A stretch of 64,000 nt of DNA from Bimastos eiseni (lineage: Eukaryota > Annelida > Clitellata > Crassiclitellata > Lumbricidae): contig OY365810.1 of NCBI GenBank assembly GCA_959347315.1, positions 4,137,467 through 4,201,466 of the forward strand. Direction: 5' to 3'. The notes below the pieces were generated by a model. That model was given only the letters and a program-made list of their open reading frames with translations, made no database searches and had not been told where the DNA came from. The first letter of the stretch is position 1, and every line of letters starts with the position of its first letter. Below are positions 50,663 to 63,906 of this stretch, piece by piece. The translations under genes and the position numbers were made by a program.

Positions 50663-52459
50663 AATAAATAACTTGCATCTTGTAGTTGATAGCGAGAATG
50701 ACGCTGAGAAAAGGTTTTAGCAAGCGAAACACGCGTACAGGCATTTCATTAAACAATTAAGTGAAACAAAATGTTGTTGATAATAATAATAAAAATAGGC
50801 CTTATTATATTCATCGATGTCTTTAGAATGCATTCCGACAGCAAAAGGCATCTGGTTTTCGGAAACAAATATTCCGATCGCCTGACAAAACCTGTGGAAT
50901 TACAAACACAAAACCATAACATTCGAGAGTCCAAAATAAAATGGACCTGAATGCATCAACATTATTCCTGCTCAGAAGGCGCACATGTACTCGCGCACTC
51001 GGGCGCAATATTCATGATGCATATGATATAAGTTTTAATAATATGAACATTGGATAGAACGCAGCATGCCCTCCTCCAGTTGATGTCTGGTGAAAATAGA
51101 AGCAAGAGAAGGGTCAGGACTGTTCTTGATTTGATCTGGGTGGCTGGATAGCTAGGTGCTATGTTATTGAGGAATCTTTGTAACTCAAAGATATTTTTAA
51201 ATGCAATCGGTTAGGAACTTATTTTCTTGTAGCGGATACCAGCTTGTAGGGAACATCCGGATTGGTAGATTCTCACAATCTCTGCCTCTTGTGGTGCCCA
51301 AAGGATCAAAAAGCGCAGACTTTACCTCCTTTATCTTTATTCGGACCCTTCGGACTGGCAAGGGTATTTTGCGGCAACACTGATAACCAGGAATTATAGG
51401 AATTGACTAGGAACAACAATTGCTCGGTTTCAACGTTTATTCCTTACTGTCGAAACTCGAAAATACGGTAATCAATATACAATCAACAGTCATTGACAAA
51501 GAACACAGACAGACAACAACAGCTTCTCATACATCAACCACATGTACTTCTCTAAGTACCCTTATATTCTAACTAAGAAGGCCGCGAGAATAATGTACTT
51601 CCTTAGGCAAAGAGAGAAGCCGGGAGAGAAAAACTTGACTGGCAATGAAATATTTACTACGCTGAGTGAACGTGACAAGGCAAACAAAGAGGCGTGAGAT
51701 AGATGGATTTTACCAGGTAAAGGAAGCGTATTGATCAGAGTCACCAGACAGAAAGAGATGCGAGGATAAAGGAACAACCTCTCCCGCTTCTTTTGTGGCG
51801 TACCTCAAGGTCCACTCATCATTATTATTAATACCAAGCCATTAAACCATCTCACAGAATTCTCCTCCGTTGACCACCAAACGACACCCAACTCTACACA
51901 TCATCTTCCACCACCATCGCACAGTTAGGCCTACTCAATGTGGCAAACTAAGGGGCCGTTCACATATTATATAACGCTCAAGGTGTAGGTGGGTGGGTTC
52001 CTGTTTTGTTAGCGTTATATTGTGTAGGATAGGGGGGAGGGTAAGTTGAAGGTTTCATTATATAACAAACTTTTTCAGCTTATGCTTTTTACCTGTTTGC
52101 CTGCCAATTGGAAACTCCATTTACCACGGACCTTCATTGTGTAATCGAAATTCCCAATACGTTGTGAACCAAAACTAGCACCATAGGCTGCCACCTGACG
52201 AATTGATTTAACGTTCTTACTTATTATTTGTAAATCCATTTTTGACAATTTTCTGTGCATAGCCTTAAACGCTCTAAAATTCAATTCTGTGTGCTTTGTT
52301 ATGATCCTGGTTTAAATCAAAATTAATTCACTTGAAATAATTATTTTGGTAGGTAGTATCATGATGTTGGATTTAATTTTATATGGTATGTGTAAATAGT
52401 CTATGTTTGCTTAAATACCCAATTGCAGGTGTAATATACACTTTGTATACATCATACGC

Positions 52460-52515
52460 TATTAAATAGGTACATGTAGAGTTGTACCGCGAACTCTGCA
52501 TGTACCTATTTAATA
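52460..52515. other. 24-bp hairpin
   Basis: TATTAAATAGGTACATGTAG... (52460-52483) pairs with 52492-52515 with one mismatch around an 8-base loop. The stem length is in the range of small-RNA precursors, but nothing else supports expression. Confidence 0.7.
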
Positions 52516-53028
52516 TCGATAAATACCTGATTTGGTGCTTCCATTTTTGCTGAATCTGGAACATGATTATGTACTCCAATATTTTTCACTAGAGCACCTT
52601 CAACAGCATGACAATGCGCTACGCACTTTGAATCCTTGTTTGCAAGTTAGATTATAATAGGACACTGTAAACATTTTATGATGTGACCGATGTAAGAAAT
52701 TCTAACATAAAATGTTGTCACACTGAAAGTTTACCGGGTATCCCTTGCTTTCACCTCACGAGACCCTAGGGTTCCGCGGAACACAGTTTAGAAAACGTTG
52801 ATCTATGACACTACAACCCCAGTGTTCTCTGCGTCAATTAATTTTGTTCTTGGGTAAAGAACATGTAGGCGTTGCTATTGCTATTATTATAAAGAAAATA
52901 ATTCCAATACCATAATAGAAATTCATACTATTTTCAAACGTTGCCTTAATTACTGACTTACTTAGTTAATGCTTTTCTCATAATTAACATGATAAATGTT
53001 TTGATATCAATATATAGGTCTAAGTTCA

Positions 53029-53092
53029 GAATGAATGAATGAATGAATGAATGAATAAATGAATGAATGAATGAATGAATAAATGAATGAAT
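53029..53092. repeat. (GAAT)n microsatellite
   Basis: About 16 GAAT units with occasional AAAT variants. Confidence 0.9.
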
Positions 53093-53428
53093 AAAGCAAT
53101 GTCTCAAAACAACAACCATTTGTGGCCAAATGCTTCAAAATACGATTCAAGAGAACCACCGATGTCCCCATTAATAAATTGCAGGAGGATTTGATTTACA
53201 CTCGCCTGTGGTTTATAGGCCTACTCTGACTTCACACTGGTCAATATTCGACTTGTTTACTTGGTAGTACCATAATAATTGTAGAGAGTGAATGTCGCTG
53301 ATTTGTAGCCAGCTGCTCTGTCGGTGCGCGTGTCAACACGTACCTGTATGTGTGTATCTGTAGGCTATGTTTGTGCCGCGACAACATTCTGCCTTTAGAG
53401 GTTTGTGTACTATATACCATTATTACAG

Positions 53429-53905
53429 AATGGATACAGAACAGAAAAGGTTTAAAATGAAACGCACATCGGACGAGGGCGCCGGAGTTACGGAAAGAAA
53501 TTCTCAGGAAATGGAAGGCAGGCTATTTTTATAGTTTGAAAAGACATCTGTATTATCGACACGTGACTTTGACTGCATTCCACTTCCTGTATTAATTACA
53601 TTGAAACCCGTTTTAGTTCATTCTATAATAGCCTATTCTCTTTCATTCCATTCAAGTTAATTAAATTCTATACAGTCCAGTTTTCTGCAGTGAAATACTG
53701 TATATTTAGTATGCCCATGTTGAAGTGAGTTCTAATAAGCATATTGAATTAACTAATCATGTCAAATTAAATCGGATCTCCAATGCCTAATACAGGTTCT
53801 AGCGACTTGTCATTGGGCGGAGATCTACAGTCAACGCCAACTGTCACCGAGAAGTCATCTGAAAGATGTCAAGTACATTGGTCGAAGAAAGTCGACATGG
53901 AGGTG
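53429..53905 (+). pseudogene. Relic of family exons 4 and 5
   Basis: 53429-53517 matches exon 4 of A and C (GATGAGG/GACGAGG, GTTACGGAAA, then GAAGGCAGGC) but is 89 nt long and frameshifted. 53796-53902 matches exon 5 (SSDLSLGGDLQSTPTVTE-like) but ends out of phase. The intervening and flanking introns also align with 7850-8400. It is a remnant of one more family copy. Confidence 0.65.
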
Positions 53906-55051
53906 GGTACATAATTAATTAAAGGACCTTTGATTTCAATAATATCAAACAATATACAAGTATATTGTAATTATATTCTTATAACTTCTGTGGTGCGTCA
54001 TTATTATAAACAGAGCCTCACAAAGGTCATAAAGTTTTGCAACTCAAAATATCCAAAGCCATTATGACTGAGTGACTTGAAAATGGACGAGACCGTGGGC
54101 TATGCTCGCTCACGTGTAGGAGCATTTTGCTCCTGAGCAACATATAAATTGAGCATTGTTTTGATTCAATTTGGTTTCCTTTTAGCTCACCTAGTGTTAA
54201 TTTGTTGTTCCAAATAAATCTTGATTAGCTAACTCTATCTTAATGTTGCACATAAAAACATTATGTTAAATATGGGTGGGTGTGATTGTTCTCTTATTTC
54301 AGGCTTTCCAACATTCCCTTCCCGTGTTGATGAAGGTGATTCCTTGCATTCGTGCATAGAGGATTCTGCTTCTGCAGCACCCTATCCAGGTCAACTTTAA
54401 AATAGTTTTCCCTGGAAGACTACTCAGAATTTCAGTGATGTGAATACTATTACTTAGCTTTTGTATCGCCACAATTCTATCGTAGTGGTATGCTGCCTGT
54501 TGAGGAGGGCGACCGCCTAATCACGAACGAGACACGTTTATTAGTCATTATATTGTCGTCATTTCCTTAACACGTATAAACTTCTTAATTCGTATATAGT
54601 TGCACTTGAATTATTTAATCGATTGCAACTAACAGATTACGATGTTTATGATGGTATTGACAACAAGGAAATTCCAAGTTCTTTATTCCATGAAGGAAAA
54701 TTTTTCTTCACCGTGGGTGAGGCATAAAGTTTGGAACGTTTCAACTTATTAATATTAAACAGCCTATAAATGAATGCAATGGTTCTGCCAGATCCTTTCA
54801 TCTTAAGTAGTGCATCACATTTGTAAAATATTATAGGCCTACTTTCTCCATTTTTCGTTCTATTTTAGTCTATGTTGGACACCAAAACTTTTTCAGGAAG
54901 TAAATATGTGCTGTTCAGAATGATTGTTTGGTCTATTTGAATAACGGTGAACCTGAGTATATATCTTTTGTGCTATGAAATTCATGGATTTGGTTCTGAG
55001 ATGTAAAGTTTGCGGAAGCCCCTATGACGTCAACTTAATAATAATTATAGA
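53906..55051. other. Relic intron sequence
   Basis: 53930-54400 aligns with 8270-8700 (gene A) and 54460-54530 with 41830-41900 (gene C). 54680-54880 recurs inverted at 10990-11230, so it is a mobile element fragment. No gene. Confidence 0.45.
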
Positions 55052-55117
55052 ATCCAACATCAACATCATGATGTTGATGTTGGATCCAACATCAACATCA
55101 TGATGTTGATGTTGGAT
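55052..55117. repeat. Two tandem 34-bp perfect palindromes
   Basis: ATCCAACATCAACATC / GATGTTGATGTTGGAT around CATG gives a perfect 34-bp palindrome at 55052-55085, repeated at 55084-55117 sharing two bases. Such a block can extrude as a double cruciform. Confidence 0.9.
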
Positions 55118-55430
55118 CATAATCCATGCCTCCAAATGATGATACTCCTGTTATATTGTATAAATATTATATACTGCAATAACATTACAGGATTGTAGGT
55201 CTTCTACTCATAATTTTTTTCTTCATATGACCGACGCGTGATCTCATATGGTCATATGGAACATAAAACACGAGTAGAAGACATACGATTTAGCAGTCAC
55301 CATACTTATCAATCTATTCATACATTCATTAATTCATAAATTAAATATTGTTTCCTTCTTCCAAGGAACATCTTCGAATCACTTCCGACTCCAGCACAGC
55401 CAAGCTCTGTTTTTTGCGCCATGTTACTTC

Positions 55431-55793
55431 AAATGCTTTGGGAAGTGTCACTTCTGGAAGAGCACGTTCCATCCACGCAACTTATAAGCTCAACACGATA
55501 AAGGTATAGTTGAAATTTTTCAATTATTGCTACTGGGATTAAAATCACCCTTTCGCTGCATTGAATACCTTAAGGGCGGCACAGCTCTGGCAGGTACATG
55601 TAGTCTGAAGCAAGACCAGCTGACATCGTTATACCAAGGCAGCGATTCTGAACCCAATGCACTTCCGGACAGGGAACCGATGTTCACGTATAGTCTTCAG
55701 AATCGAGTCTATCAACTTCTTTCCGCCACTTGTTCAGCGACACTATGTTTAGGCTTGTGTACGATAGGCAGTATTCTATATGACTTTGGGTAA
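55431..55793 (+). other. Segment duplicated upstream of copies B and D
   Basis: Counterpart of 26371-27110. A frame open for 88 codons reads FRCIEYLKGGTALAGTCSLK, then QLTSLYQGSDSEPNALPDRE. The other copy keeps parts of this (EYLKNGNALA, YQGSDSATNALLDR) but with stops. It is either a decayed exon of an unrecognised gene or chance coding in a duplicated spacer. Confidence 0.35.
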
Positions 55794-55854
55794 TTGGGTA
55801 ATTTGGCCGTCATTAGACCTAATGCAGAAATTTGACCTCAGCATCTAATGAGGG

Positions 55855-56108
55855 CCTAAAAGATCATCCGGGTTTATATATTATGATGTGTCAGTGATGT
55901 GTATAAGCCAAATATCGTTGAGACAGTTAGGATTTTTTCGAAAGGATGCCTCCAATCTCCTTTGAGATCATTTATATCAGCTCTAAGGGTCAATACATTT
56001 CGCTGCAATAAGTTGCCAATAAATGCCTATTACGTTTCGACATTCTACAGGTAAATATACTGAAAGCTTTTAGATATGATAGTTATGACCTAGTTTTCAT
56101 AGCAATTC
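55855..56108 (+). promoter_or_regulatory. Conserved upstream block of gene D
   Basis: Aligns with 92-347 and 27570-27826: ATCATCCGGGTTT, AAATATCGTTGAGACAGTTA, CTGCAATAAGT, TTTTCATAGCAATTCT. It is the most diverged of the three in its middle. Confidence 0.4.
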
Positions 56109-58172
56109 TTATTTCCTGCTACAATAAATTTGTTTCTGCCTTTTGTCATCGACCTGAATCAGACTCACTGATATTTCAGATTTCGTACTCGGAATGCCCA
56201 AACTCATAAAGCGCCGCTGAAAGTCAAACATAGAGCAAAGTCTTTTCACGAGCGCTACGTCAAGTCATGTGGGTAATCCGAAGGAGGCCAAGTCCGGTTT
56301 TCAATTGTCGCAAGAGGCAGACTTGCTTGCTATTGTGGTGGGTGTCTTCTATGCCGTGAATTGGAAAATGGATGGTCAGAAGAATGGGGTAAGAGCTATT
56401 GAGGGAGCAAGATTATAGTTTCTTGCGAGAAGTCATCGGGGTGATGGTTAGAAGAGCCTCAGGCAGATGGTGGTGGACGAAAATGTGCGAAATTCAATAG
56501 GCGTTGTGCGGTGATGGATATGGCTCGGTTGAAAAACTTGAAATGAGTTGCGACGGGGGTCGAGAAAGAGCGAGCTGATTGACTGGATGGTGAAGTGTTT
56601 GCAAATATATATTTGGTTGGGAGTACCCAATAGACTTTGATATAACTCGATTTTACTGACACTGCTCTTTTATCGATCCAACAATATCTCTTTACCCGCT
56701 CTTTATCCGTTCGAACCTCATAACAATCAAGCCATCTACCTTGTGGCGCTCCTAAAGGCTCTGGTTTTATGCCAATGTTTTTCATCCTTCATTACTTGCT
56801 GTCTACTCATTCAAACATATTGAATTGGCCATCAACGATTTGAATTGGTCATCACCGATATGCTGACGACAGTCGCGACACCCATCAACTCAACTCCTTC
56901 CATCCGAAATGGTTCATCCACTCCATAGACTGTCTTTCGTGTGATTACTAAAACCGTCTCCTGTATGAGATCCAGTCACATGTGATTGGAACCATCAGAA
57001 TTCACACTTATAAATTAAATAAATAAACTTAATGATTGCCTATATTAGAATCTGTTCGGTGCTATGAGTTGGTATATTTACCTCTTAGGTTGGTTCCTAG
57101 CTTCTAACGAAGCATCACCATGATCCGCGTCTCGACATTAATCTCTAAGGTGAGGTGAAAGATAGAAAACCTTATCTTAAATCCTTAGGTTCCTGATTTC
57201 AATCAGATATTCATTTTTCGTCCATTTGTAGGCCTAAAATTCTCAACTCATTGCTTTCTCGAGTTGGAGCGTTGTATTGAAACTATTTGTGACCAGAACG
57301 TCGGTTCATGTCTATTGTAGGATATCGTGCTTTAAGGATCTGTACGTCTTCATGATCTCTGTCGCTTACTCAGGTTAAAGTGCTTTTGCAGTTGGGTCTC
57401 TTTACAAAGATTTGTAATCCGTCGTGATCATACTCCCAAAGTCCCAAGTAGCAAAGTTCTTTCGCTGCCTGTTCTATATCTTGTCTTCCAATGTGTTTTC
57501 AGACTACAGTTTCTTTCCTTTTACTTATCTTCAATTTCTTTGCATTTTTTGGGTTTATTATCATTCATTATTTTGTTGATTTTGTGTTCAGTTCATCCAT
57601 CATTGTCTGACATACATCGTTTATAAGAAACCAATAATTATTGTCACGTAAGGAGGTACAACCTGAGACAACTCGTAACTGACATCCTATTCTGGCCTAG
57701 ATAACACTCATATCTAAATAATAGTGTTGTTTATTGAATCATTATTATTAGCTGTCAAATCGCGACTCACTGGACTTTTTCTGTCGATTACCGTCAAACT
57801 GACTATACATGTTGATCGAACAACGTATGGTTAATAACGGGTAGAGTATAAGGTACGAGCTTATTATATTCACAAATAGCACTCGAGACAAGGCATTCTT
57901 CGTCGTCCATTCGTCATTTTGGGTGATGATAATATTATTTGGCATAAGCCCATGGCATCCGCTAATTGATCAGGTTAGGCTAACCCTAACGAAATTTAAT
58001 TGTACTTATCTCAATGATGTCGAGTTTTAACAATGGTTTCACTTGAAAGGTCTTTACGAAAAGAGCGTTCTTCATCTGGCATTTAATATCACCGTGAACC
58101 TATTCAACCACGTTTTTGCTATTTTTGTCGAATGTCCACCGTGAGACAAATTATCGAAGGCGTCTAATACTA
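56109..58172 (+). other. 5' intron or upstream spacer of gene D
   Basis: Colinear with 27827-30085 in copy B apart from B's hAT and SINE insertions. No coding exon or recognisable repeat was seen. Confidence 0.45.
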
Positions 58173-60029
58173 ATGGAGGAGAAATTCGAAAAGCACAGAG
58201 ACTTTCTGGTGGACCGGATTGATCCGGATTTTGGTCTGTTAGATAAATTACTGGCCAGTAGTATTCTGACGAGAGACGACGTGCACAGGATTAAATTGAA
58301 AGACAACACAACAGCGGACAGAAACAAAATTCTTCTTGACTTCATACTGAAAAACAAAAAGGCGACGGAATTGATCTCAGCTCTCAGGGACAGTGGACAG
58401 ACTCATTTAGTCAACTATTTAAACGTTGATGGAGGTAAGAAGCAAATGCCTCATTCACTGAGTGTAACCCGCACATTGATTTTGCACAATTATATTTCGA
58501 AAGGGTGGTGATGCATGGTCAAGTTTCTCTTAAAATCGTTGTTCTCCTACTTTCCTGAAACAGCGTCGTTCCACGTGCAGTTGTAGCTATTGAAAGGAGT
58601 TTGAGATACTTACAGCGACGCCTTGAAAGTTACGAGAGTAACGAGCAACTCTGTATAACTGTATTCTGTAACCGTTCAATTAAAGGGTAGATCTTATATA
58701 TAATGTGTTAAAATTGAGTCCAAACCACTGCAACTCTGTCATATTTTAATAATCGAAGGTGAATATTTATTGTTCGTGTAGAGAAAGGATCTGAATTTGG
58801 AGACGATTGGCCACTCAGTGAATCTGATATCAGACTATTGGACGTCAATCGTGAAAGTTTGGTAGACCTTATTGACACGAGCGAACTATGCATCCGACTA
58901 TATTCTACGAAAATCATCAATAATCGGCAGAAACAGTTCATCCTCTCGAAGTCAACTGATGCTGAGAAAAACGAGGCATTACTGGACATCATGTCAAAAT
59001 CCAGTCTTCGACAATACAAGATGACAATTGCGTGTTTAAACGATTCCAATCAAAGTCACATTGCAAAAACTCTTTCAGAAGGAGGAGGTGAGTCATCTTC
59101 TAAACTTTCTGATTGATTGATTGAGTGAGTAAATGATCCCATGTGTGAATGAATGCGTGCAATTTTTACCTTGCGATTAAAGCTAAGATTTAGAACGAAT
59201 AATCAGCAAGTGGTTATATGGTAGTCAAACTAACCGTGAGTGAATAATTAAAAGATATTTTTAATTGCCAAAAGCTATAATCAATTATGATAATAGAAAT
59301 ACTGTCGAATTGGAGAATGTTGGTCGAATAGAAAAAATAAAGTTTTACGAATACGGCAAGATTTCAAGTTCAACAGCCTGAAAATGTCGTAAATCATGCG
59401 AACTTTAATGGAACATATCTGGCTGTTCGAACCCAGACGTACATGTAGTTTTCCTGCCCGTGTATTGGCTACATTTGTTAATAACAGACGAAACGCATAT
59501 TGCCAGGTGTTCATCTTACATTGCGTTGCTCAATGATCCTCCTCCTTGTCTTTTGGAATACGCACGTTGCATGTGCTATTCATTTTCGACTGCGATACCA
59601 CTGCATTGTGCATTTTTCACATAACTCGTAAATAAATTATTTTAAATAAGCCTCTGTTCTAAATATGTACAGTCGTTGTTCGAGTTCACGCGAATCTTGA
59701 AGGCTCCATTGGAGACCTAGACGAAGTCGAGGAGGATATCATCAATCGGATAACTACTGTTCTCGAAAATCGTTCTTCAGAAGAAGCTACTCGGTTTCTG
59801 GGGATGGCCCAGTTGAGATTAATTGCGGCCAGGAAGGGAAAGAGCGTCGTTATTTACATACACTGTGCAACGCACGAAGAGCTACTGCAGCTGATCGATC
59901 TACTGAATACGGATAAATTGAAGGGAATCATTGGTAGAGTCTTCACTGAGGTGCTCTCGATAGGAAGCGCTATACGGGTTACGCTTACCTGGTCACTAGA
60001 GGACTTAAAAGGAGCCGCTGAGTACTTCC
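58173..60029 (+). CDS. Gene D: CARD-CARD-TRADD-N-like cassette (3' end outside or lost)
   Basis: Exons 58173-58434, 58782-59087 and 59673-60029 have the standard lengths (262, 306, 357), are fully open and use GGAG|GTAAGA, GGAG|GTGAGT and TTCC|GTGAGT donors. CARD1 is MEEKFEKHRDFLVDRIDPDF with LTRDDVHRIK. CARD2 has DDWPLSESDIRLLDVNR and IACLNDSNQSHIAKTL. The alpha/beta domain has LRLIAARKGKSVVIYIHC and VLSIGSAIRVTLTWSLEDL. Intron 1 is only 347 bp and intron 2 585 bp, the tightest in the cluster. The next family exon (62062) has a stop in the required phase and is cut by an insertion, so the gene either skips it, ends early or continues past 64000. The conserved upstream block at 55855 fits an active promoter. 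Confidence 0.7.
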
Positions 60030-62061
60030 GTGAGTATTAGAAATAGAGGGATAATCAGGATTCCGAGAGCAATTCCGTAGGCAGCACCTTGTATGTGTTC
60101 ATGTATGTACGTGCGTGTATATGTGCAGGTATATGCATGTATACACTTTTGTATGAATGTATGAAGATACTTAAAATAGCGTTTTTAACGTTCCTGACAA
60201 AGCGATGCACACGCGATATCAAATATCGCTCGATTATATGTCGCGCGATTAACTGTCATGTGACCCGTTCGTTGCCAATCACAGTAATTTGAATATTTCC
60301 TGGTATCATACTTGTAGTTGTTCAGGTGCTTACGTGGGCATACCTGTTTAGAAAGGGTTGTTGCCGCACCTGAGCAATGCGTGCTTTGACAGATTCATAG
60401 AGTTAGAGCAGCTGTTGATGGTTCAGCTCAGGAAGTATAGTGGGTGTGGTGTAGTTTATTAGTTTGTAAACTATATACAGGCCTATATGTAGTTTAGAAT
60501 TAGTATGTTAATGGCTGACAATATTTTTAAAATTTTGATTCTGAGAAATATTCTATACTTTATTATGTTTATTAATATTGTAATAATTACTGGCGGTGTG
60601 TTTCTAATGGTTGATTTACTTACTGGTATGTCTCATGCTTAACTTTTATGAGACATTATTATGAAAACGTTCTAGTTTCTTCATGTCGGCTAGTAACCTC
60701 TAGTTTATTCCTCATGTCTAATCAGAGAGTTGGCTAATTGTGAGTGTGTACGATGGCGGTGGTGATATAAATGTAATCAATTTTTAGTAATAAGTTAATA
60801 AATGGCTCATTATAATTTACTGCGGACTATAAGCCTGTAATTATATCATGGCAGGCATATGATATAATCGTGGGATCGCCGTTTTCGGTATTAAACAAAC
60901 TACTACGGAATTGTAATTTCTGACGCTCAGCTGTCATGAAGGCAATGATGTTGACTTAATTATTTTGTATTGTATTGTAGAGATGGGAGTTTTGTCTACT
61001 TTAGCAAACGACAACACATCACATCCTAAAGAAGGAAAGGAAAAGCATTCACTAAAACTTCCAAGTCTGGGAAGTACGAAAGTTTTATAACTATTATCAA
61101 ACATTTCAGAATGTCCAAGATGGTCTTTCTTGGGTTATCTTTCCTTATTTTCCAACCAGGATACAGTCGGCTGTCTCCTCTTTCTACCGCCATCCCATAC
61201 CATCTTATCACGGCATAATTCGCATTAACCTCCATCATATCTCACGACAATCAATACTGGTGCGAAGCAAATGTCATAATTATACTCTGGCTTTTGCTTT
61301 ATTATGCTTCGAAGATGTCCGCTGTCTTTTAAGGCAATGGTTGCAAAATGGTGGTACCCGAATAAATGTTGGTACTCCAGATACTGCTAAGTGGTACGCG
61401 AACAACTTTGCCTTATGCCGATCTTTTTCGATTAGATAATGAATATGACATTGTCTCAAAACAAAAACTTTCTGAAACAGTATTATTACTCATTATTAGC
61501 ATTAAAAACCTTTGCTACTATAATTTCTTTTAGATGCAAATGATTTAAAATACTTAGTCTGCAGTGTAGCGTTATTTAACAAAGTAGGGCATATAAAATT
61601 AATTGTTTTGTCTATTTACAGTCATGCATAAATAGCCCTTAAATATATTTGAAAAAGTGAAGTAAAACGGGCGTCGATTTCGTAGTTTGTTCCCGGGTGC
61701 AAAATACCATAACTATGCCTTTCATTGTCCGTGACGAATTGTCCTGCGACGAATTGCCCTAGAACTCTCAAAATAAACCCCATTTGTCACCAAATACGTC
61801 AAAATAAGTTACAAGATAACCTAGGATGTTCCCATAGGGGTTAATTTATTACAAGAAGACTCCCCTTTTGTCTATGACCTAACTAACTTTTGCATTAGAT
61901 TTTTAACTAGGTAGTAGGCCCTTCAATATAATTATATTAAGTTTGAAAGTCGCAGATTTTGTATTTAGCTGCTGTGTTTCTACATGCATGTGTGTAGCTG
62001 TGTGTGTGTCGTATCAATAATTTGCCTTAAGAATTTCGTACACAATATGCTATTATTATAG
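60030..62061 (+). other. Gene D intron 3: no gene seen
   Basis: 60530-61250 aligns with 6240-6830 of gene A, and 61440-62060 with 7320-7760. No inserted element was recognised. Confidence 0.45.
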
Positions 62062-62145
62062 AATAGATTCGAAACAGATTTAAAGCGAAAAACGCATCGG
62101 ACAAGGCTGCCGGAATTCTGGAAAAAATTATCAGGAAATCGAAGT
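62062..62145 (+). pseudogene. Gene D exon 4 relic
   Basis: AATAGATTCG... aligns with A exon 4 (AATGGATACG...), so the first codon in phase 1 is TAG instead of TGG. Homology stops at GAAATCGAAG, 62145, where unrelated sequence begins. Confidence 0.55.
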
Positions 62146-63000
62146 ATCGCGGGTTTCACTCTCGCCACTCCTTCTTCTTGATGACAAGAGTACCCGCTCG
62201 TTCTTTCCCCTATCACCAAGCTCAGCAACACGACACACTTGATGGTTTTAATATGTATATTTAATTATATATATATATCACTCATCCTATCTACACTTAC
62301 TGGAGTTATTAGTGTCCTTTTTAGAACTGTTTCCCTGGTTTATGTTGGAGACGGGGTTCCCAAACCACGTTGATTACCCTTATCGTCAGAACGACCTAGC
62401 GTCTCCCCCAGTTCCGAAACAAGTCCCTGTTCCTTCCCTTGCTACACTATAAGAACCCTCCTAGAGGCGATTTTCCTTCGCCATCCCAACCGCAAAACTC
62501 GTATCTCTATTGGACAACAAATCGCCTGCTGAAACTATTACTAAACCCTGGTTGGTCGGGTCTTGGCGTCCCTAGCGTGACGTCAGACTCCTAGGGGCGT
62601 CCAGTTACTGTTTGACTAGCGGCTGTAATGGCTGGGCCTGTTTAGTGTCGTTGAATTCCATTACTACAGTTATACCGCCTAACAGATTGCGCCATTCGTA
62701 TCGGAATTGTCCCCTATTCATGATCCGGTCAACCAGCCGGTCCAGACCAAATCTCCAACTGATTCATGAATTTCTTGTCTGTGGGTCGTAGAGATGGAAG
62801 GGGCTGTCGTTTCTGACATCTGCCTCGAGGTGTCGGATTTCGTTGCTTGAAACCCCGTTGATCTTTGCATAATCCTCGCCGTCTGCATTGAGGCCGTCTG
62901 CTTCAGGCGAAACCCATTGAGGTCTCCTTTCTCAGGTTTTAGGTAGACATTTCATCAGTAGACCTCCCACGCCTATGCGGTTATCGCCCATGTGGGCGAG
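62146..63000. other. Inserted sequence of unknown type
   Basis: A GC-richer block starting right where gene D homology ends. There is a TA microsatellite at 62262-62279. No frame or terminal repeat was recognised; it could be the 3' untranslated part of the minus-strand retroelement that follows. Confidence 0.35.
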
Positions 63001-63740
63001 CTAAGTGAGTGGTGGCATTGTCCCGAAGAGGCAGGCGGCGCTCCCACGCTGAAAAACAACCGAGATACGTTGGAACAGAAATGACGTCTCCATTGGATCG
63101 TGGGTTGCAGCACTCGTTCGACTACCCAACTCTGAGATGAACTGCAGTTCTTCACTGCTCCAAGCGCCGCCGGATTCCAAGGAGAGGGCTACGAAGTCGT
63201 GGGTGTTGGTTATGGTGGAATACTTGGCCCTCTTCGTCTTAGCTGCGCGTTCGGCTGCTTCGCCAGCTCTGATAGATGTGTCGACAAGATGTGACTTGGC
63301 GTAGGTGTCGGGCACTGTCACATCCCATGCCAGACATCGACCACGTGTCCAAGGAATGAGCGTGACGCCGTCCGGTCGCTTTCCATCTTCTCTTAGCAAG
63401 CCGAGAGGTTCCTTTTGCGCTGGAATCTTCGCCCTGCCAAGAGCTCTCCAGATGACATCGTTCAACATGCTATGTCGTTGATGTTTTCCGCTGCCTCTTC
63501 TACAAATTAGTCCATGGAGCCCTTTTGCGTCGACGCTCTCTTGACATTGGTGACACAAATGTGGCTCGCAGAGCGTCGTTCCTAGCCTCAACCCGGCTGC
63601 AAGTCGTACATCCTCATTTGAGAGGCGCAGGCCTAGGGCAGTCACAGGGGGCGCTAGCATCCAGTCTCTAGAATGAGGCCAGCAGGCGAGCACGGTCACA
63701 TGGATTGTTATTGGACTCCAGCAGACCTTTCCATGCATTG
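63001..63740 (-). mobile_element. Non-LTR retrotransposon C-terminal fragment
   Basis: A 245-codon open frame on the minus strand. Visible: CHQCQESVDAKGLHGLICRR (a cysteine-histidine cluster), then RPDGVTLIPWTRGRCLAWDV and TVPDTYAKSHL, and a C-terminal block with FLFQRISVVFQRGSAACLFG. The Cys/His cluster before R-PDG...WDVTV resembles the arrangement of a restriction-like endonuclease after the RT in some LINE clades, an inference from motif order. Such tails are common in invertebrate genomes. The RT part is missing. Confidence 0.65.
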
Positions 63741-63815
63741 TCTGTGAATCGGAGGTCCCATTCTTTCTGGCGATGACTCGCTGCTACTGTTGGTGGTTCT
63801 GCATCTGTTCTGGGT

Positions 63816-63816
63816 C

Positions 63817-63860
<44 letters not shown>
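63816..63860. repeat. (TTA)n microsatellite
   Basis: About 14 TTA/ATT units, then TA repeats to 63890. The asparagine-rich minus-strand frame here is an artefact. Confidence 0.9.
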
Positions 63861-63906
63861 ACTACTATTACTATTATTATATATATATATATGTTTCACA
63901 TTATGC

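Larger units (their letters stand above)
50663..53428. other. Spacer with repeats
   Basis: A possible MITE end (GGGGCCGTTCACATATTATA at about 51953, with a ATTATATAACAAAC block near 52060) and a 24-bp hairpin (52460-52515) lie here, with a GAAT tetranucleotide array at 53029-53092. 53100-53428 aligns with 7320-7760, intron sequence of the family. No gene. Confidence 0.45.

Noticed and set aside
63708..63899. Asparagine-rich minus-strand frame
   Set aside because: Translation of the TTA microsatellite.
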